The translations under genes and the position numbers were made by a program. From contig NZ_JACMTR010000002.1 of the NCBI RefSeq assembly GCF_014267175.1, positions 3,745,501-3,809,500 on the forward strand: a DNA stretch of 64,000 nucleotides. Reading direction: 5' to 3'. Numbering within the stretch: position 1 is the first letter of the stretch; each line of letters opens with the position of its first letter. This stretch comes from Pseudonocardia sp. C8. Its GTDB lineage: Bacteria > Actinomycetota > Actinomycetes > Mycobacteriales > Pseudonocardiaceae. Under the pieces are notes generated by a model that was not told the origin of the DNA, made no database searches, and saw nothing but the letters and a program-made list of their open reading frames with translations. Below are positions 56,377 through 64,000 of the stretch, piece after piece.

Positions 56377-57936
56377 ATGACCGACCCGGTCCTCAACCTC
56401 GCCACCGTCCTGGACCACAACACCGCGCGACGACCTCGGCAGGTCGTCCTCACCGATGGCGACCGCCGGCTGACCAACGAGGAGCTGAGCGAGCGGGTCC
56501 ACGCCCTCGCGGCCGGGCTCGGTGCGGCCGGGATCGGCCGGGGCGACGTCGTCGCGGTCCTGCTGTACAACCACGTCGAGTTCCTCGAGACCGTGATCGC
56601 CGTCAGCCGGCTCGGCGCCGTGCTGCTCCCCCTCAACTACAGGTTGGCCGCCCAGGAGTGGTCGTACATCCTCGGCAACGCGGAGGCCGCCTGCCTGGTG
56701 ACCGAAGCGGAGTTCCTGCCCGCCGTCGAACCGGTCCTCGGCGGCCTTCCGGCCCTGCGGACGAGGGTGCTGCTCGACGCGGCACGCGACGGCTGGCCGG
56801 CCTATCGCGATCTCGTCGACGCGCACCGCGGCGCCCGCGTCCCGATCGCGGAGACGCGCGCCGACGACCTGCACCGGCTGATGTACACCTCCGGGACCAC
56901 CTCGCGCCCCAAGGGGGTGCAGATCACCCACGGGAACGTGGCGTGGAAGAACTTCGCCCACATCATCGAGTTCGGCCTGAACCGCGACGACCGGACGCTG
57001 GTGTGCGGCCCGCTCTACCACGTGGGGGGCCTCGACCTGCCGGGGACGGGAACCTGGCACGCCGGCGGCGCGATCGTCCTGCTCCGGCGCTTCGACGCCG
57101 CCGAGGTGGTCGACACGATCGAACGCGAACGTCCGACGGTCGTGTGGCTCGCGCCGGCGATGATGATCGCGATCCTGCAGCTTCCCGGCGTCGCCGCACG
57201 GGACCTGAGCTCGGTCCGACTGATCATCGGCGGCGGCGAGAAGATGCCGGAACCCCTCGTCCGGCACGTGCTCGACACCTTCCCCGGCGTGTGGTTCGCC
57301 GATGCCTACGGGCTCACCGAGACCGTGTCCGGGGACACCGTCAACGACGCCGGCCACATGCTCGACAAGGTCGGGTCGGTCGGTCGGCCGGTTCCGCACC
57401 TGGAGGTCCGGATCGTCGCCGACGACGGCACGGAGGCCGGGCCGGGCGAGGTCGGCGAGATCGCCCTGCGCGGCCCGAAGGTCACCTCGGGCTACTGGCG
57501 CGACCCGGAGGCAACCGCACGGTCGTGGCGTGACGGGTGGTTCCACACCGGGGACGTGGGCCGACTCGACGACGACGGCTACCTCTACGTGGAGGACCGC
57601 AAGAAGGACATGATCGTCTCGGGCGGCGAGAACATCGCCACCCCGGAGGTCGAACGCGTGCTGTTCGAGCACGCCGACGTCGTCGAGGCCGCGGTCGTCG
57701 GCATGCCGCACGAACGCTGGGGCGAGGTCCCGCGCGCCTTCGTCGTCCTGCGGCCCGGAGCCGCTCCCGACCCGGCCGGTCTCCGCACCTTCTGCCGCGA
57801 GCACCTGGCGCGGTTCAAGGTGCCGGCCGAGTTCGTCGTCGTGCCCGAACTCCCGCGGACACCGTCGGGCAAGGTCCTCAAACGGGACCTGCGGGCCGTC
57901 CCGTCCGCGCAGCGGACCGACGCCACCGGCCCGTGA
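56377..57936 (+). CDS. AMP-forming acyl-CoA synthetase
   Basis: 519 residues of the ANL superfamily. P-loop YTSGTTSRPKGV (about 169-180), YGLTET (about 311-316), GWFHTGDVG and the lysine motif SGKVLKRDL at the C-terminus (K near 505). The acyl pocket is not predictable from motifs. It is the divergent partner of the monooxygenase operon and likely activates a fatty, cyclic or aryl acid. ATG 56377 begins MTDPVLNLATVLDHN; it overlaps no gene. 164 nt separate it from the next operon. Confidence 0.9.
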   Translation: MTDPVLNLATVLDHNTARRPRQVVLTDGDRRLTNEELSERVHALAAGLGAAGIGRGDVVAVLLYNHVEFLETVIAVSRLGAVLLPLNYRLAAQEWSYILGNAEAACLVTEAEFLPAVEPVLGGLPALRTRVLLDAARDGWPAYRDLVDAHRGARVPIAETRADDLHRLMYTSGTTSRPKGVQITHGNVAWKNFAHIIEFGLNRDDRTLVCGPLYHVGGLDLPGTGTWHAGGAIVLLRRFDAAEVVDTIERERPTVVWLAPAMMIAILQLPGVAARDLSSVRLIIGGGEKMPEPLVRHVLDTFPGVWFADAYGLTETVSGDTVNDAGHMLDKVGSVGRPVPHLEVRIVADDGTEAGPGEVGEIALRGPKVTSGYWRDPEATARSWRDGWFHTGDVGRLDDDGYLYVEDRKKDMIVSGGENIATPEVERVLFEHADVVEAAVVGMPHERWGEVPRAFVVLRPGAAPDPAGLRTFCREHLARFKVPAEFVVVPELPRTPSGKVLKRDLRAVPSAQRTDATGP

Positions 57937-58100
57937 CGGCTGTGGGCGGGAACCCCACCGTCGCGCGGTCAGGAGTGGGTGATCTCCACGTGGTCGCCCG
58001 CCGACCGTGCGGCCTATGGTCCCGATCACACGGCCGCCCCAGGGGGCTGTCGTCTTTCCCACCGGATGTCCACGCAGCGACGCGTGCGGAGGAGGTACTC
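57937..58100. other. 164-nt gap before the ketone-carboxylase-like operon
   Basis: Contains the ribosome binding site GGAGGAGG of the following gene and probably its promoter; no palindrome of note was seen. Confidence 0.4.
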
Positions 58101-58364
58101 GTGAGCGAAGCCCGATCAGCACCCGCCCCGGGAATCGACGTCGAGCGTGAGTCGGTCACCGCGGACGAGCTCGCGGAGCTCGGCGTCGACCTCGCCGACC
58201 ACCCCGGTTCGACCGCGGCCGACTTCAAGCGCTACCCGGTTCTCAGCGAGGGTGGCTGGTACGTCGTGGTCAAGCACCAGCCGACGCTGACCACGGTCGA
58301 CAAGCGGAAGTGGACCCTGCTGGGTCCGGTGAAACTCGTCTCCGAGGGCCTCCACTTCTCCTGA
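58101..58364 (+). CDS. Small protein of the carboxylase operon
   Basis: 87 residues from GTG 58101 with GGAGGAGG 5-6 nt upstream. It has an acidic N-terminal half (VERESVTADELAELGVDLAD) and a beta-rich, Tyr/Trp/Lys-containing C-terminal half (GGWYVVVKHQPTLTTVDKRK, then LLGPVKLVSEGLHFS). It lies 27 nt before a HyuA/HyuB pair. Acetone and acetophenone carboxylases have a third small subunit of about 10-20 kDa next to these large subunits, so this could be such a subunit; I see no zinc motif to confirm it. Confidence 0.65.
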   Translation: MSEARSAPAPGIDVERESVTADELAELGVDLADHPGSTAADFKRYPVLSEGGWYVVVKHQPTLTTVDKRKWTLLGPVKLVSEGLHFS

Positions 58365-58391
58365 GCCACACGGTCGAGAGGACGACACAGC

Positions 58392-60425
58392 ATGAGCATG
58401 ATCGGAGTCGACGTCGGCGGGACCTTCACCGACGTGGTGGTCATCGAGGACGGTCGGATCACGACCGTCAAGGTCTCCACCGACGTGCACAACACCCACC
58501 TCGGCGTGCTGCAGGGGGCCGAGGAAGCCGGTGCCGGCCGGGCGACCGTCTTCAACCACGCCAGCACGCACGGCCTCAACGCCGTCATCACCCGCAAGCT
58601 CCCCAAGATCGCGTTCCTGACCACGCTGGGACACCGCGACATCATCGACATCGGTTCGAACTATCGCCCTCTGACCGCGCTCACCGACGCCGGCTGGCGA
58701 CGGGGCTTCGGGGACGCGGCCCGGCCGCTGGTGCCGCGCTACCTGCGGCGGGGGATCCGGGAGCGGCTGACCGCCGACGGCGGCGTGCTCATCCCCCTCG
58801 ACGAGGAGCACGCCCGGGCCGAGCTGGCGGTGCTGCGCCGCTGCGACGTCCAGGGCGTTGCCATCTGCCTGATCAACAGCTATGTCAACCCCCACCACGA
58901 GGAGCGGCTGCGCGAGCTGGTGCGCGACGAGCTCGGCGACATCCCGGTGTCGATCTCCAGCGAGACCTCGCCGCTGGCCAAGGAGTGGGCCCGCGCGTCG
59001 ACCACCACGATCGACGTGTTCATGAAGCTGATCTACGGCGACTACACCCGCAAGCTCGGCGACGGACTCCGTGACCTGGGCTTCTCCGGCAGCTTCAACT
59101 ACGCGAACTGCGCGGCCCAGCTCATGGACGCCGACATCGCGATGGAGCAGCCCTTCGAGATCGTGTTCGCGGGCCCGGCGGCGGGCACCGTGGCGAGCGC
59201 GCACTTCGGCACCCTCATCGACCGCGGCAACCTGCTCTGCGCCGACGTGGGCGGGACGTCGTGCGACATCAGCATGGTCTCCGGCGGCAAGCCCTACGTG
59301 AACTCCACCTTCGTCCTCGAGGACGACCTGATCGTCAATGCACTGTCCAACGAGGTCGACAGCATCGGCGCCGGCGGCGGCAGCCTGGTCACCATCAGCC
59401 CGCGCGGCGGCGAGGTCCTCGTCGGCCCGGGCAGCGCGGGCGCCGACCCCGGTCCGGCGTGCTACGGGAAGGGCGGTACGCAGCCGGCCACGACCGACAC
59501 GCTGGTCATGATGGGCGTGATCGACCCGGCGTCCTTCGCCGGTGGCCGCCTCACCCTCGACCCGGCCCTGTCCCGGCGGGCGTTCGAGGACCTCGACACC
59601 CCGCTCGGGTTCGACCAGCGTGTCCGGTACGCGTTCAACATCGGGGTCAACAACGTCGCCGAGGGCATCACCAACATCGCGATCAAGCACGGGATCGATC
59701 CGCGCGACTACAGCCTCGTCGCGTTCGGGGCGGCAGGCCCGATGCTGCTCCCGGCCTGCCTGGACCTGGTCCACGCCCGCGAGGTCATCGTGCCCCCTCA
59801 CCCCGGGCTGTTCTCCGCACTGGGCCTGGTCAGCACCGACCAGGTCTACGGCGACAGCCGCAGCTCCTACCTGATCCTCGACGACTCCGCGGCCGAGGCG
59901 GTGAACAAGGTGTACGGGCAGATGGAGGACGAGCTCCGTGCCCGCTTCGCCGACCGCGGCGTCGACGTGGAGTTCGTGCGCAGCATGGACGCCCGGCTGG
60001 CCGGACAGACCTGGGAGACCCCGTTCGTCTCGGTACCCTCCGGAGAGATCACCCCGGAGAAGGTCTGCGAGATGATCGAGAACTTCCACCAGGTCTACGA
60101 GTCGCGCGCCGGTAACCGCTTCGACGGCCTCCCGGTCCAGGGCGTGACCTACCGGGTGGAGGCGGTCATCACGGCCGACAAGGTCGACTACCCCAGGGTC
60201 CCCGCCGGCGACGGTGGCGTGGTGGCCCCGGAGTCGACGTTCGTTCTCCGCTACCTCACCGACGAGCCGATCACCGCCGGCCGCCACCGGCGCGAGTCGC
60301 TGCGTGCCGGCGACCGGGTCGAGGGGCCGGCCGTGATCCACGAGGCGCTCTCCACCACGTTCATGCTGCCCGGCCAGGTCGCCGTCGTCGGCGAGTACGG
60401 CGAGCTCCGGATCACCAGGGCCTGA
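58392..60425 (+). CDS. Hydantoinase A/acetone-carboxylase beta-like subunit
   Basis: 677 residues. GVDVGGTFTDVV (residues 5-16) is the actin-fold phosphate motif 1, GNLLCADVGGTSCDISMV the second, and GAGGGSLV and PGSAGADPGPACYGKGG follow, as in HyuA, 5-oxoprolinase and the ATP-using subunits of acetone and acetophenone carboxylases. Such subunits phosphorylate the substrate or bicarbonate. The gene overlaps nothing; HyuB is 11 nt downstream. Together with the small upstream protein it fits a ketone carboxylase; a hydantoinase or oxoprolinase cannot be excluded. Confidence 0.88.
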   Translation: MSMIGVDVGGTFTDVVVIEDGRITTVKVSTDVHNTHLGVLQGAEEAGAGRATVFNHASTHGLNAVITRKLPKIAFLTTLGHRDIIDIGSNYRPLTALTDAGWRRGFGDAARPLVPRYLRRGIRERLTADGGVLIPLDEEHARAELAVLRRCDVQGVAICLINSYVNPHHEERLRELVRDELGDIPVSISSETSPLAKEWARASTTTIDVFMKLIYGDYTRKLGDGLRDLGFSGSFNYANCAAQLMDADIAMEQPFEIVFAGPAAGTVASAHFGTLIDRGNLLCADVGGTSCDISMVSGGKPYVNSTFVLEDDLIVNALSNEVDSIGAGGGSLVTISPRGGEVLVGPGSAGADPGPACYGKGGTQPATTDTLVMMGVIDPASFAGGRLTLDPALSRRAFEDLDTPLGFDQRVRYAFNIGVNNVAEGITNIAIKHGIDPRDYSLVAFGAAGPMLLPACLDLVHAREVIVPPHPGLFSALGLVSTDQVYGDSRSSYLILDDSAAEAVNKVYGQMEDELRARFADRGVDVEFVRSMDARLAGQTWETPFVSVPSGEITPEKVCEMIENFHQVYESRAGNRFDGLPVQGVTYRVEAVITADKVDYPRVPAGDGGVVAPESTFVLRYLTDEPITAGRHRRESLRAGDRVEGPAVIHEALSTTFMLPGQVAVVGEYGELRITRA

Positions 60426-60436
60426 GGAGGACAACC

Positions 60437-62392
60437 ATGACCGACAACGGCGAGACCCGGATCCGCGATCTCTCCGACGCCGAGTTCCATGCGCGCTACT
60501 CGTGCGACCGCTACACCGCGACGGTGCTGTCCAACCGGATGCGCTACATCGTCGAGCACATGTGCACCAACCTGCTGCACCACGCCTTCTCCGGCATCCT
60601 GCGGGACTGGTACGACTTCGCCGCCACGATCTCCGGGCCGAAGTCGACCAACTACTCGATGTCCACGGTGTCCAACAGCCTGGTGCTCTTCTCCGGCGCC
60701 ATGGAACACGCGGTGCGCAACGCCGTGGAGGAGTTCGGCATCGACAAGCTCCGCCAGGGTGACGTGCTGATGGTCAACGATCCCTACCGGGCCGGCAACC
60801 ACGTCAACGACATCTGCTTCATCCGCCCGGTCTTCCACGACGGCGAGATCGTGACATTCGTGGCACTGCGCGCCCACCAGCTCGACATGGGCGGCGTCGT
60901 GCCCGCCGGCTTCTCCGCGGTCAAGAAGGACGTCTACGAGAACGGGCTCGTCATCCCGCCGATGCTCATCTACCGGGACGACGAGCCCATCGACCACGGC
61001 TTCCACCTGATCTTCGACAACGCCAGGTACGCCGCGCTCCTGCTCCCGGACATGATCACGATCTACCAGAACCTGCTGCTCGGCGAGCGGCTGATGCGCG
61101 AGAGCATCGAGCGCTACGGCGTCGAGGCCTGGCTCGGCGGCATCCGCTACAGCGTCGACGTGCCGGCCGAGTCGATGGCCGAGGCGATCGCCGCAATCCC
61201 GGACGGCGTATACACCGGCGGTGACCTGGTCGACGCGGACGGGATCGACGACACCCGCGAGTACGAGATCAAGGTGACGATCACCAAGATCGGCTCGCAC
61301 ATGGAGCTCGACTTCAGCGGGACCTCGGAACAGGCGCGGACCAGCATCAACTGCGGCATGTTCGACACGCTGACCGCCGTGGGTATCGCCCTGAAGTACA
61401 TGCTCGACCCGACCACGCCGTTCAACTCCGGCGTCTACCGCAACGTCGACGTCGTCGTGCCGCCCGGCACCCTGATCGGTGCGACCCCGCCCGACGGTGC
61501 TGTCTTCATCTACTGGGAGGCCTCGCAGCCGGTGCTGCTCTCGGTGTTCCGAGCGCTGCAGGCGGCGGTCGGGGAGGACGCCGTCGCCGGCGACTACGGC
61601 TCGCTGTCGATCCACAACGGTCACGGGGTCACCGAGGACGGCACGCCCTGGGTCACGGTGGCGCAGTGCGGCGGCGAGCACGGCCCGTGGGGTGCCACCA
61701 AGCACGGCGACGCCGACTCCTACAACGCCATCTACCTGGCCAACAACCTCGACCCGGCGACCGAGGCCATCGAGTCGGACCTGCCGATCGTCGTCCTCCG
61801 CAAGGAGTACGTGATCGACTCGGCCGGGATCGGCTACCACCGTGGCGGCGCGGCCGCGTTGCGGGACAGCATGTTCCTGACCCCGGCGAACCACACGTCG
61901 AGCCCGGTGCACACCAAGCGGAGCAGCGGTACCGGCGTGGTCGGCGGCGGTGACGGCCGGCCCGGTGCCGTGTGGCTGCTGCCGGCCGAGCACTACGACG
62001 TCGCGGAGCGCAAGGATCTCGTCCCGCTCGAGGACCCGGAGGTCTACCGCACGTCCACGCCGATCAGCGGGCTGCTCGACCCCGAGACCAAGGCACCCGA
62101 CCCCGAGAAGGGCGAGTACTTCTGGTTCGGCACCCAGCCACTCTGGCGCACCCAACCCCGGGACGTCTTCCGCTACATCACCAACGGCGGAGGGGGCTGG
62201 GGCAATCCCCTGGAGCGGGAGCCCGAGCGGGTGCTGCGTGACGTCCGCGACGAGTACTTCTCGATCGAGGCGGCGGCGCGCGACTTCGGTGTGGTGATCA
62301 GCGGCGACCCGCACACGGACCCGGAGGGCCTCGTCGTCGACGAGGAGGCCACCCGCCGGCGGCGGGCGGACCTGCTCACCCGGCAGGCCTGA
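60437..62392 (+). CDS. Hydantoinase B/acetone-carboxylase alpha-like subunit
   Basis: 651 residues of the HyuB family. MVNDPYRAGNHVNDICFIRPV (split around residue 118), ELDFSGTSEQARTSINCG, HNGHGVTEDG and GGGGWGNPLEREPERVLRD are family hallmarks. It forms a complex with HyuA-type proteins and holds the metal site where the CO2 or carboxyphosphate adds to the ketone in acetone carboxylase. The C-terminal half contains ERKDLVPLEDPEVYRT-type loops. It is followed after 50 nt by an acid-CoA ligase, which is the order expected for carboxylation then CoA activation of a beta-keto acid. Confidence 0.88.
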   Translation: MTDNGETRIRDLSDAEFHARYSCDRYTATVLSNRMRYIVEHMCTNLLHHAFSGILRDWYDFAATISGPKSTNYSMSTVSNSLVLFSGAMEHAVRNAVEEFGIDKLRQGDVLMVNDPYRAGNHVNDICFIRPVFHDGEIVTFVALRAHQLDMGGVVPAGFSAVKKDVYENGLVIPPMLIYRDDEPIDHGFHLIFDNARYAALLLPDMITIYQNLLLGERLMRESIERYGVEAWLGGIRYSVDVPAESMAEAIAAIPDGVYTGGDLVDADGIDDTREYEIKVTITKIGSHMELDFSGTSEQARTSINCGMFDTLTAVGIALKYMLDPTTPFNSGVYRNVDVVVPPGTLIGATPPDGAVFIYWEASQPVLLSVFRALQAAVGEDAVAGDYGSLSIHNGHGVTEDGTPWVTVAQCGGEHGPWGATKHGDADSYNAIYLANNLDPATEAIESDLPIVVLRKEYVIDSAGIGYHRGGAAALRDSMFLTPANHTSSPVHTKRSSGTGVVGGGDGRPGAVWLLPAEHYDVAERKDLVPLEDPEVYRTSTPISGLLDPETKAPDPEKGEYFWFGTQPLWRTQPRDVFRYITNGGGGWGNPLEREPERVLRDVRDEYFSIEAAARDFGVVISGDPHTDPEGLVVDEEATRRRRADLLTRQA

Positions 62393-62442
62393 TCGGACGT
62401 ACTCATGCCCGGCCCTCCCCCACGCGTCCACGAAGGAGCTCC

Positions 62443-63966
62443 GTGCTCGCCACCGGAAACCTGACCCTGAACCACCTGCTCGCCCACCGCGCCGAGACCG
62501 ACGGTGACCGCATCGGCCTGATCTGGGAGTCCGCCGACGGCCGGTGGGCCGAGATGTCCTACGGCGACCTCGCCGAGCGCGCCGGACGGCTCGCCGGCGG
62601 TCTCCGGGAACACGGGGTGGGCGCCGGGGACCACGTCGTCCTGCACATGACGAACCGGCTCGAGTTCGTCGTCGGCCTCTTCGCGATCAGCCACCTGGGC
62701 GCGATCGCGACCCCGACGATCGCCTCCTACGCCGTCGACGAGCTGCACTACGTGCTCGACCACGCCGAGGTGAAGGTCGTGATCTGCGACCCGGACCGTC
62801 GTGGCACCGCCACCGAGGCGGCGGCGCTGTGCTCGGCGACCCCACCGGTCGTGGTCGGCACCGACGAGCTGGAGTCGTGGCTCACCGCGCAACCACCGCC
62901 CGCCGCCGACGTCGCCGCCTCGGACACCGCGGTGCTCATGTACTCGTCCGGCACGACCGCGCGTCCGAAAGGCGTGGTGCTCAGCCAGCAGGCGCTGGTC
63001 CTGTCCGGCGAGATGAACGCGCAGCACCAGCGGTTGCGGCCCGAGGACCGCAGCCTCTGCGTCCTTCCGCTCTTCCACATCAACGCCCTCACGATCTCGC
63101 TGCTCAACACGATGGCCACCGGCAGCGTCCTCGTCGTCACCGAGGTGTTCGACGCGGCGCGCTACTGGAGCCAGGTCCGCACCTACGGGATCACCGTCGG
63201 GAGCCTGGTCGCCAACCCGATCCGGCAGCTCATGCAGCTGCCCGAGCGAGCACCGGACGCGCGGCACTCCCTCCGCATGATGATCTTCGGTATGGCGCTC
63301 TCGGACACCGAGATCAGCGAGTTCGAACGCCGGTACGACGTGCCGCTGATCAACATCTGGGGCATGACGGAGAACGGGACGATCGGCACGCGGTGCCCGC
63401 CGTACCTGCCGCGGAACCCGACGTCGGTCGGCCTGCCGATGCCCGGCATCGACCTCGGGATCTTCGACGCCGAGGACCGGGAGCTCGGCCCGAACATCCC
63501 GGGCGAGGCCAGGTACGTCGGGAGCCCCCGCCTCGACGGCTACTACAGGAACGACGAGATCACCCGGGCCACCAACCGGGACGGGCGCTTCTGCACCGGT
63601 GACACGATGAGCGTCGACGAGCTCGGCTACTTCTCCTTCCTCGACCGGTCGAAGGACGTCATCAAGGTCAAGGCCGAGAACGTGGCGTCGGCCGAGGTGG
63701 AACGGGTCCTCGCGACCCATCCGGCGGTCGCGGACGCCGCGGTCGTGGGCGCCCCGGACGCCTGGCGCGACGAGCGGATCGTGGCCTTCCTCCAGCCGGT
63801 ACCGGGCCTGTCGATCGACGCGGAGGAGGTACGGGAGCACTGCCTGCGCCACCTCGCCCGGTTCAAGGTTCCGCACGAGATCCATGTCGTCGACGAGTTC
63901 CCACGCACGTCGATCGGCAAGATCCGCAAGAACGAGCTCCGGGACAAGGCGCGCGGGAACACCTGA
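62443..63966 (+). CDS. AMP-forming acid-CoA ligase of the carboxylase operon
   Basis: 507 residues from GTG 62443 (AAGGAG 6 nt upstream). P-loop YSSGTTARPKGV, WGMTENG in place of Y-G-x-T-E, CTGDTMSVDE, and the C-terminal lysine in SIGKIRKNEL. It resembles crotonobetaine/carnitine- and cyclohexanecarboxylate-type ligases. Placed behind HyuA/HyuB, it may activate the beta-keto acid formed by the carboxylase, as benzoylacetate-CoA ligase does in anaerobic acetophenone degradation. Its stop is 1 nt from the stop of the next, convergent gene. Confidence 0.88.
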   Translation: MLATGNLTLNHLLAHRAETDGDRIGLIWESADGRWAEMSYGDLAERAGRLAGGLREHGVGAGDHVVLHMTNRLEFVVGLFAISHLGAIATPTIASYAVDELHYVLDHAEVKVVICDPDRRGTATEAAALCSATPPVVVGTDELESWLTAQPPPAADVAASDTAVLMYSSGTTARPKGVVLSQQALVLSGEMNAQHQRLRPEDRSLCVLPLFHINALTISLLNTMATGSVLVVTEVFDAARYWSQVRTYGITVGSLVANPIRQLMQLPERAPDARHSLRMMIFGMALSDTEISEFERRYDVPLINIWGMTENGTIGTRCPPYLPRNPTSVGLPMPGIDLGIFDAEDRELGPNIPGEARYVGSPRLDGYYRNDEITRATNRDGRFCTGDTMSVDELGYFSFLDRSKDVIKVKAENVASAEVERVLATHPAVADAAVVGAPDAWRDERIVAFLQPVPGLSIDAEEVREHCLRHLARFKVPHEIHVVDEFPRTSIGKIRKNELRDKARGNT

Positions 63967-63967
63967 G

Positions 63968-64000
63968 TCACGGAGCGGCGTATCCGCCGTCCACCACGAG
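63968..64000 (-). CDS. SDR gene, 3' end only
   Basis: Reading the minus strand from the window edge gives LVVDGGYAAP and a TGA (63968-63970). L-[VI]-V-D-G-G-[YF] is the C-terminal signature of short-chain dehydrogenases. Ten codons are visible; the rest lies beyond the window. It is convergent with the ligase. Confidence 0.6.
   Translation of the reverse strand, partial: LVVDGGYAAP

Noticed and set aside
58116..62431. Long minus-strand frames (772 and 726 codons) over HyuA and HyuB
   Set aside because: Antisense shadows with Val/Asp/His-rich composition, a known artefact in GC-rich coding DNA.

Overview
The window is GC-rich, tightly packed DNA from an actinomycete. Many GTG starts, 4-nt start/stop overlaps (GTGA/ATGA) inside operons, and families such as PAC2, an anti-sigma factor of the ZAS type, DUF35/MaoC/Ltp2-like proteins and a DinB2-like polymerase point to Pseudonocardiaceae; Pseudonocardia is my best guess, by gene content only. 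No rRNA, tRNA, CRISPR array, insertion sequence or phage gene was recognised.

Layout. (1) 1-3008: end of a lipoprotein gene, a DUF1232 membrane protein, a CBS-pair protein and a ThDP-dependent decarboxylase-like enzyme. (2) 3055-15780: a catabolic island on the minus strand (cupin, ferredoxin reductase, Rieske oxygenase, extradiol-type dioxygenase, aspartate-dehydrogenase-like protein, alpha/beta hydrolase, two SDRs, a second ThDP enzyme, a degenerate dienelactone-hydrolase-like protein, an MFS importer), with a divergent aldehyde dehydrogenase and a MarR regulator. It looks like a ring-hydroxylation and ring-cleavage route for an unknown aromatic acid. (3) 15843-33806: mostly general-purpose genes (PadR regulator with a perfect 16-bp palindrome, MFS, PAC2 protein, serine hydrolase, BCCT transporter, several unknowns, a DinB2-like polymerase, DoxX, M13 peptidase). 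Between the polymerase and a small HTH gene lies a 0.6-kb array of about ten imperfect 62-bp hairpin repeats. (4) 33843-41720: a cluster built around GTP-derived chemistry: a GTP cyclohydrolase II with a non-canonical active-site residue, a creatininase-family protein, a RibD-C-type reductase, a PTPS homologue lacking key residues, a dehydrogenase, a glycosyltransferase, a methyltransferase, a flippase-like membrane protein and an ECF sigma/anti-sigma pair. The first three could mirror the archaeal ArfA-ArfB-ArfC route, feeding an unknown glycosylated, methylated product. (5) 41797-64000: a second catabolic island with an MHS-type importer, LysR regulator, NDP-forming acyl-CoA synthetase, a fused double acyl-CoA dehydrogenase, an Ltp2-like thiolase-fold protein, DUF35, two MaoC proteins, a nitronate-monooxygenase-like enzyme, an esterase, an SDR, a Baeyer-Villiger monooxygenase, two AMP-forming ligases and a HyuA/HyuB/small-protein set resembling acetone or acetophenone carboxylase.

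How region 5 may work (inference): a ketone is either oxygenated to an ester, hydrolysed and re-oxidised, or carboxylated to a beta-keto acid; acids are CoA-activated; and a branched acyl-CoA is shortened by dehydrogenation, heteromeric hydration and retro-aldol cleavage, as in the last cycle of steroid side-chain breakdown. The substrate is unknown.

The strongest leads are the GTP-pyrimidine/pterin glycoside cluster, the hairpin repeat array, the igr-like retro-aldol module joined to a ketone-carboxylase operon, and the polymerase with Leu in place of the steric gate.
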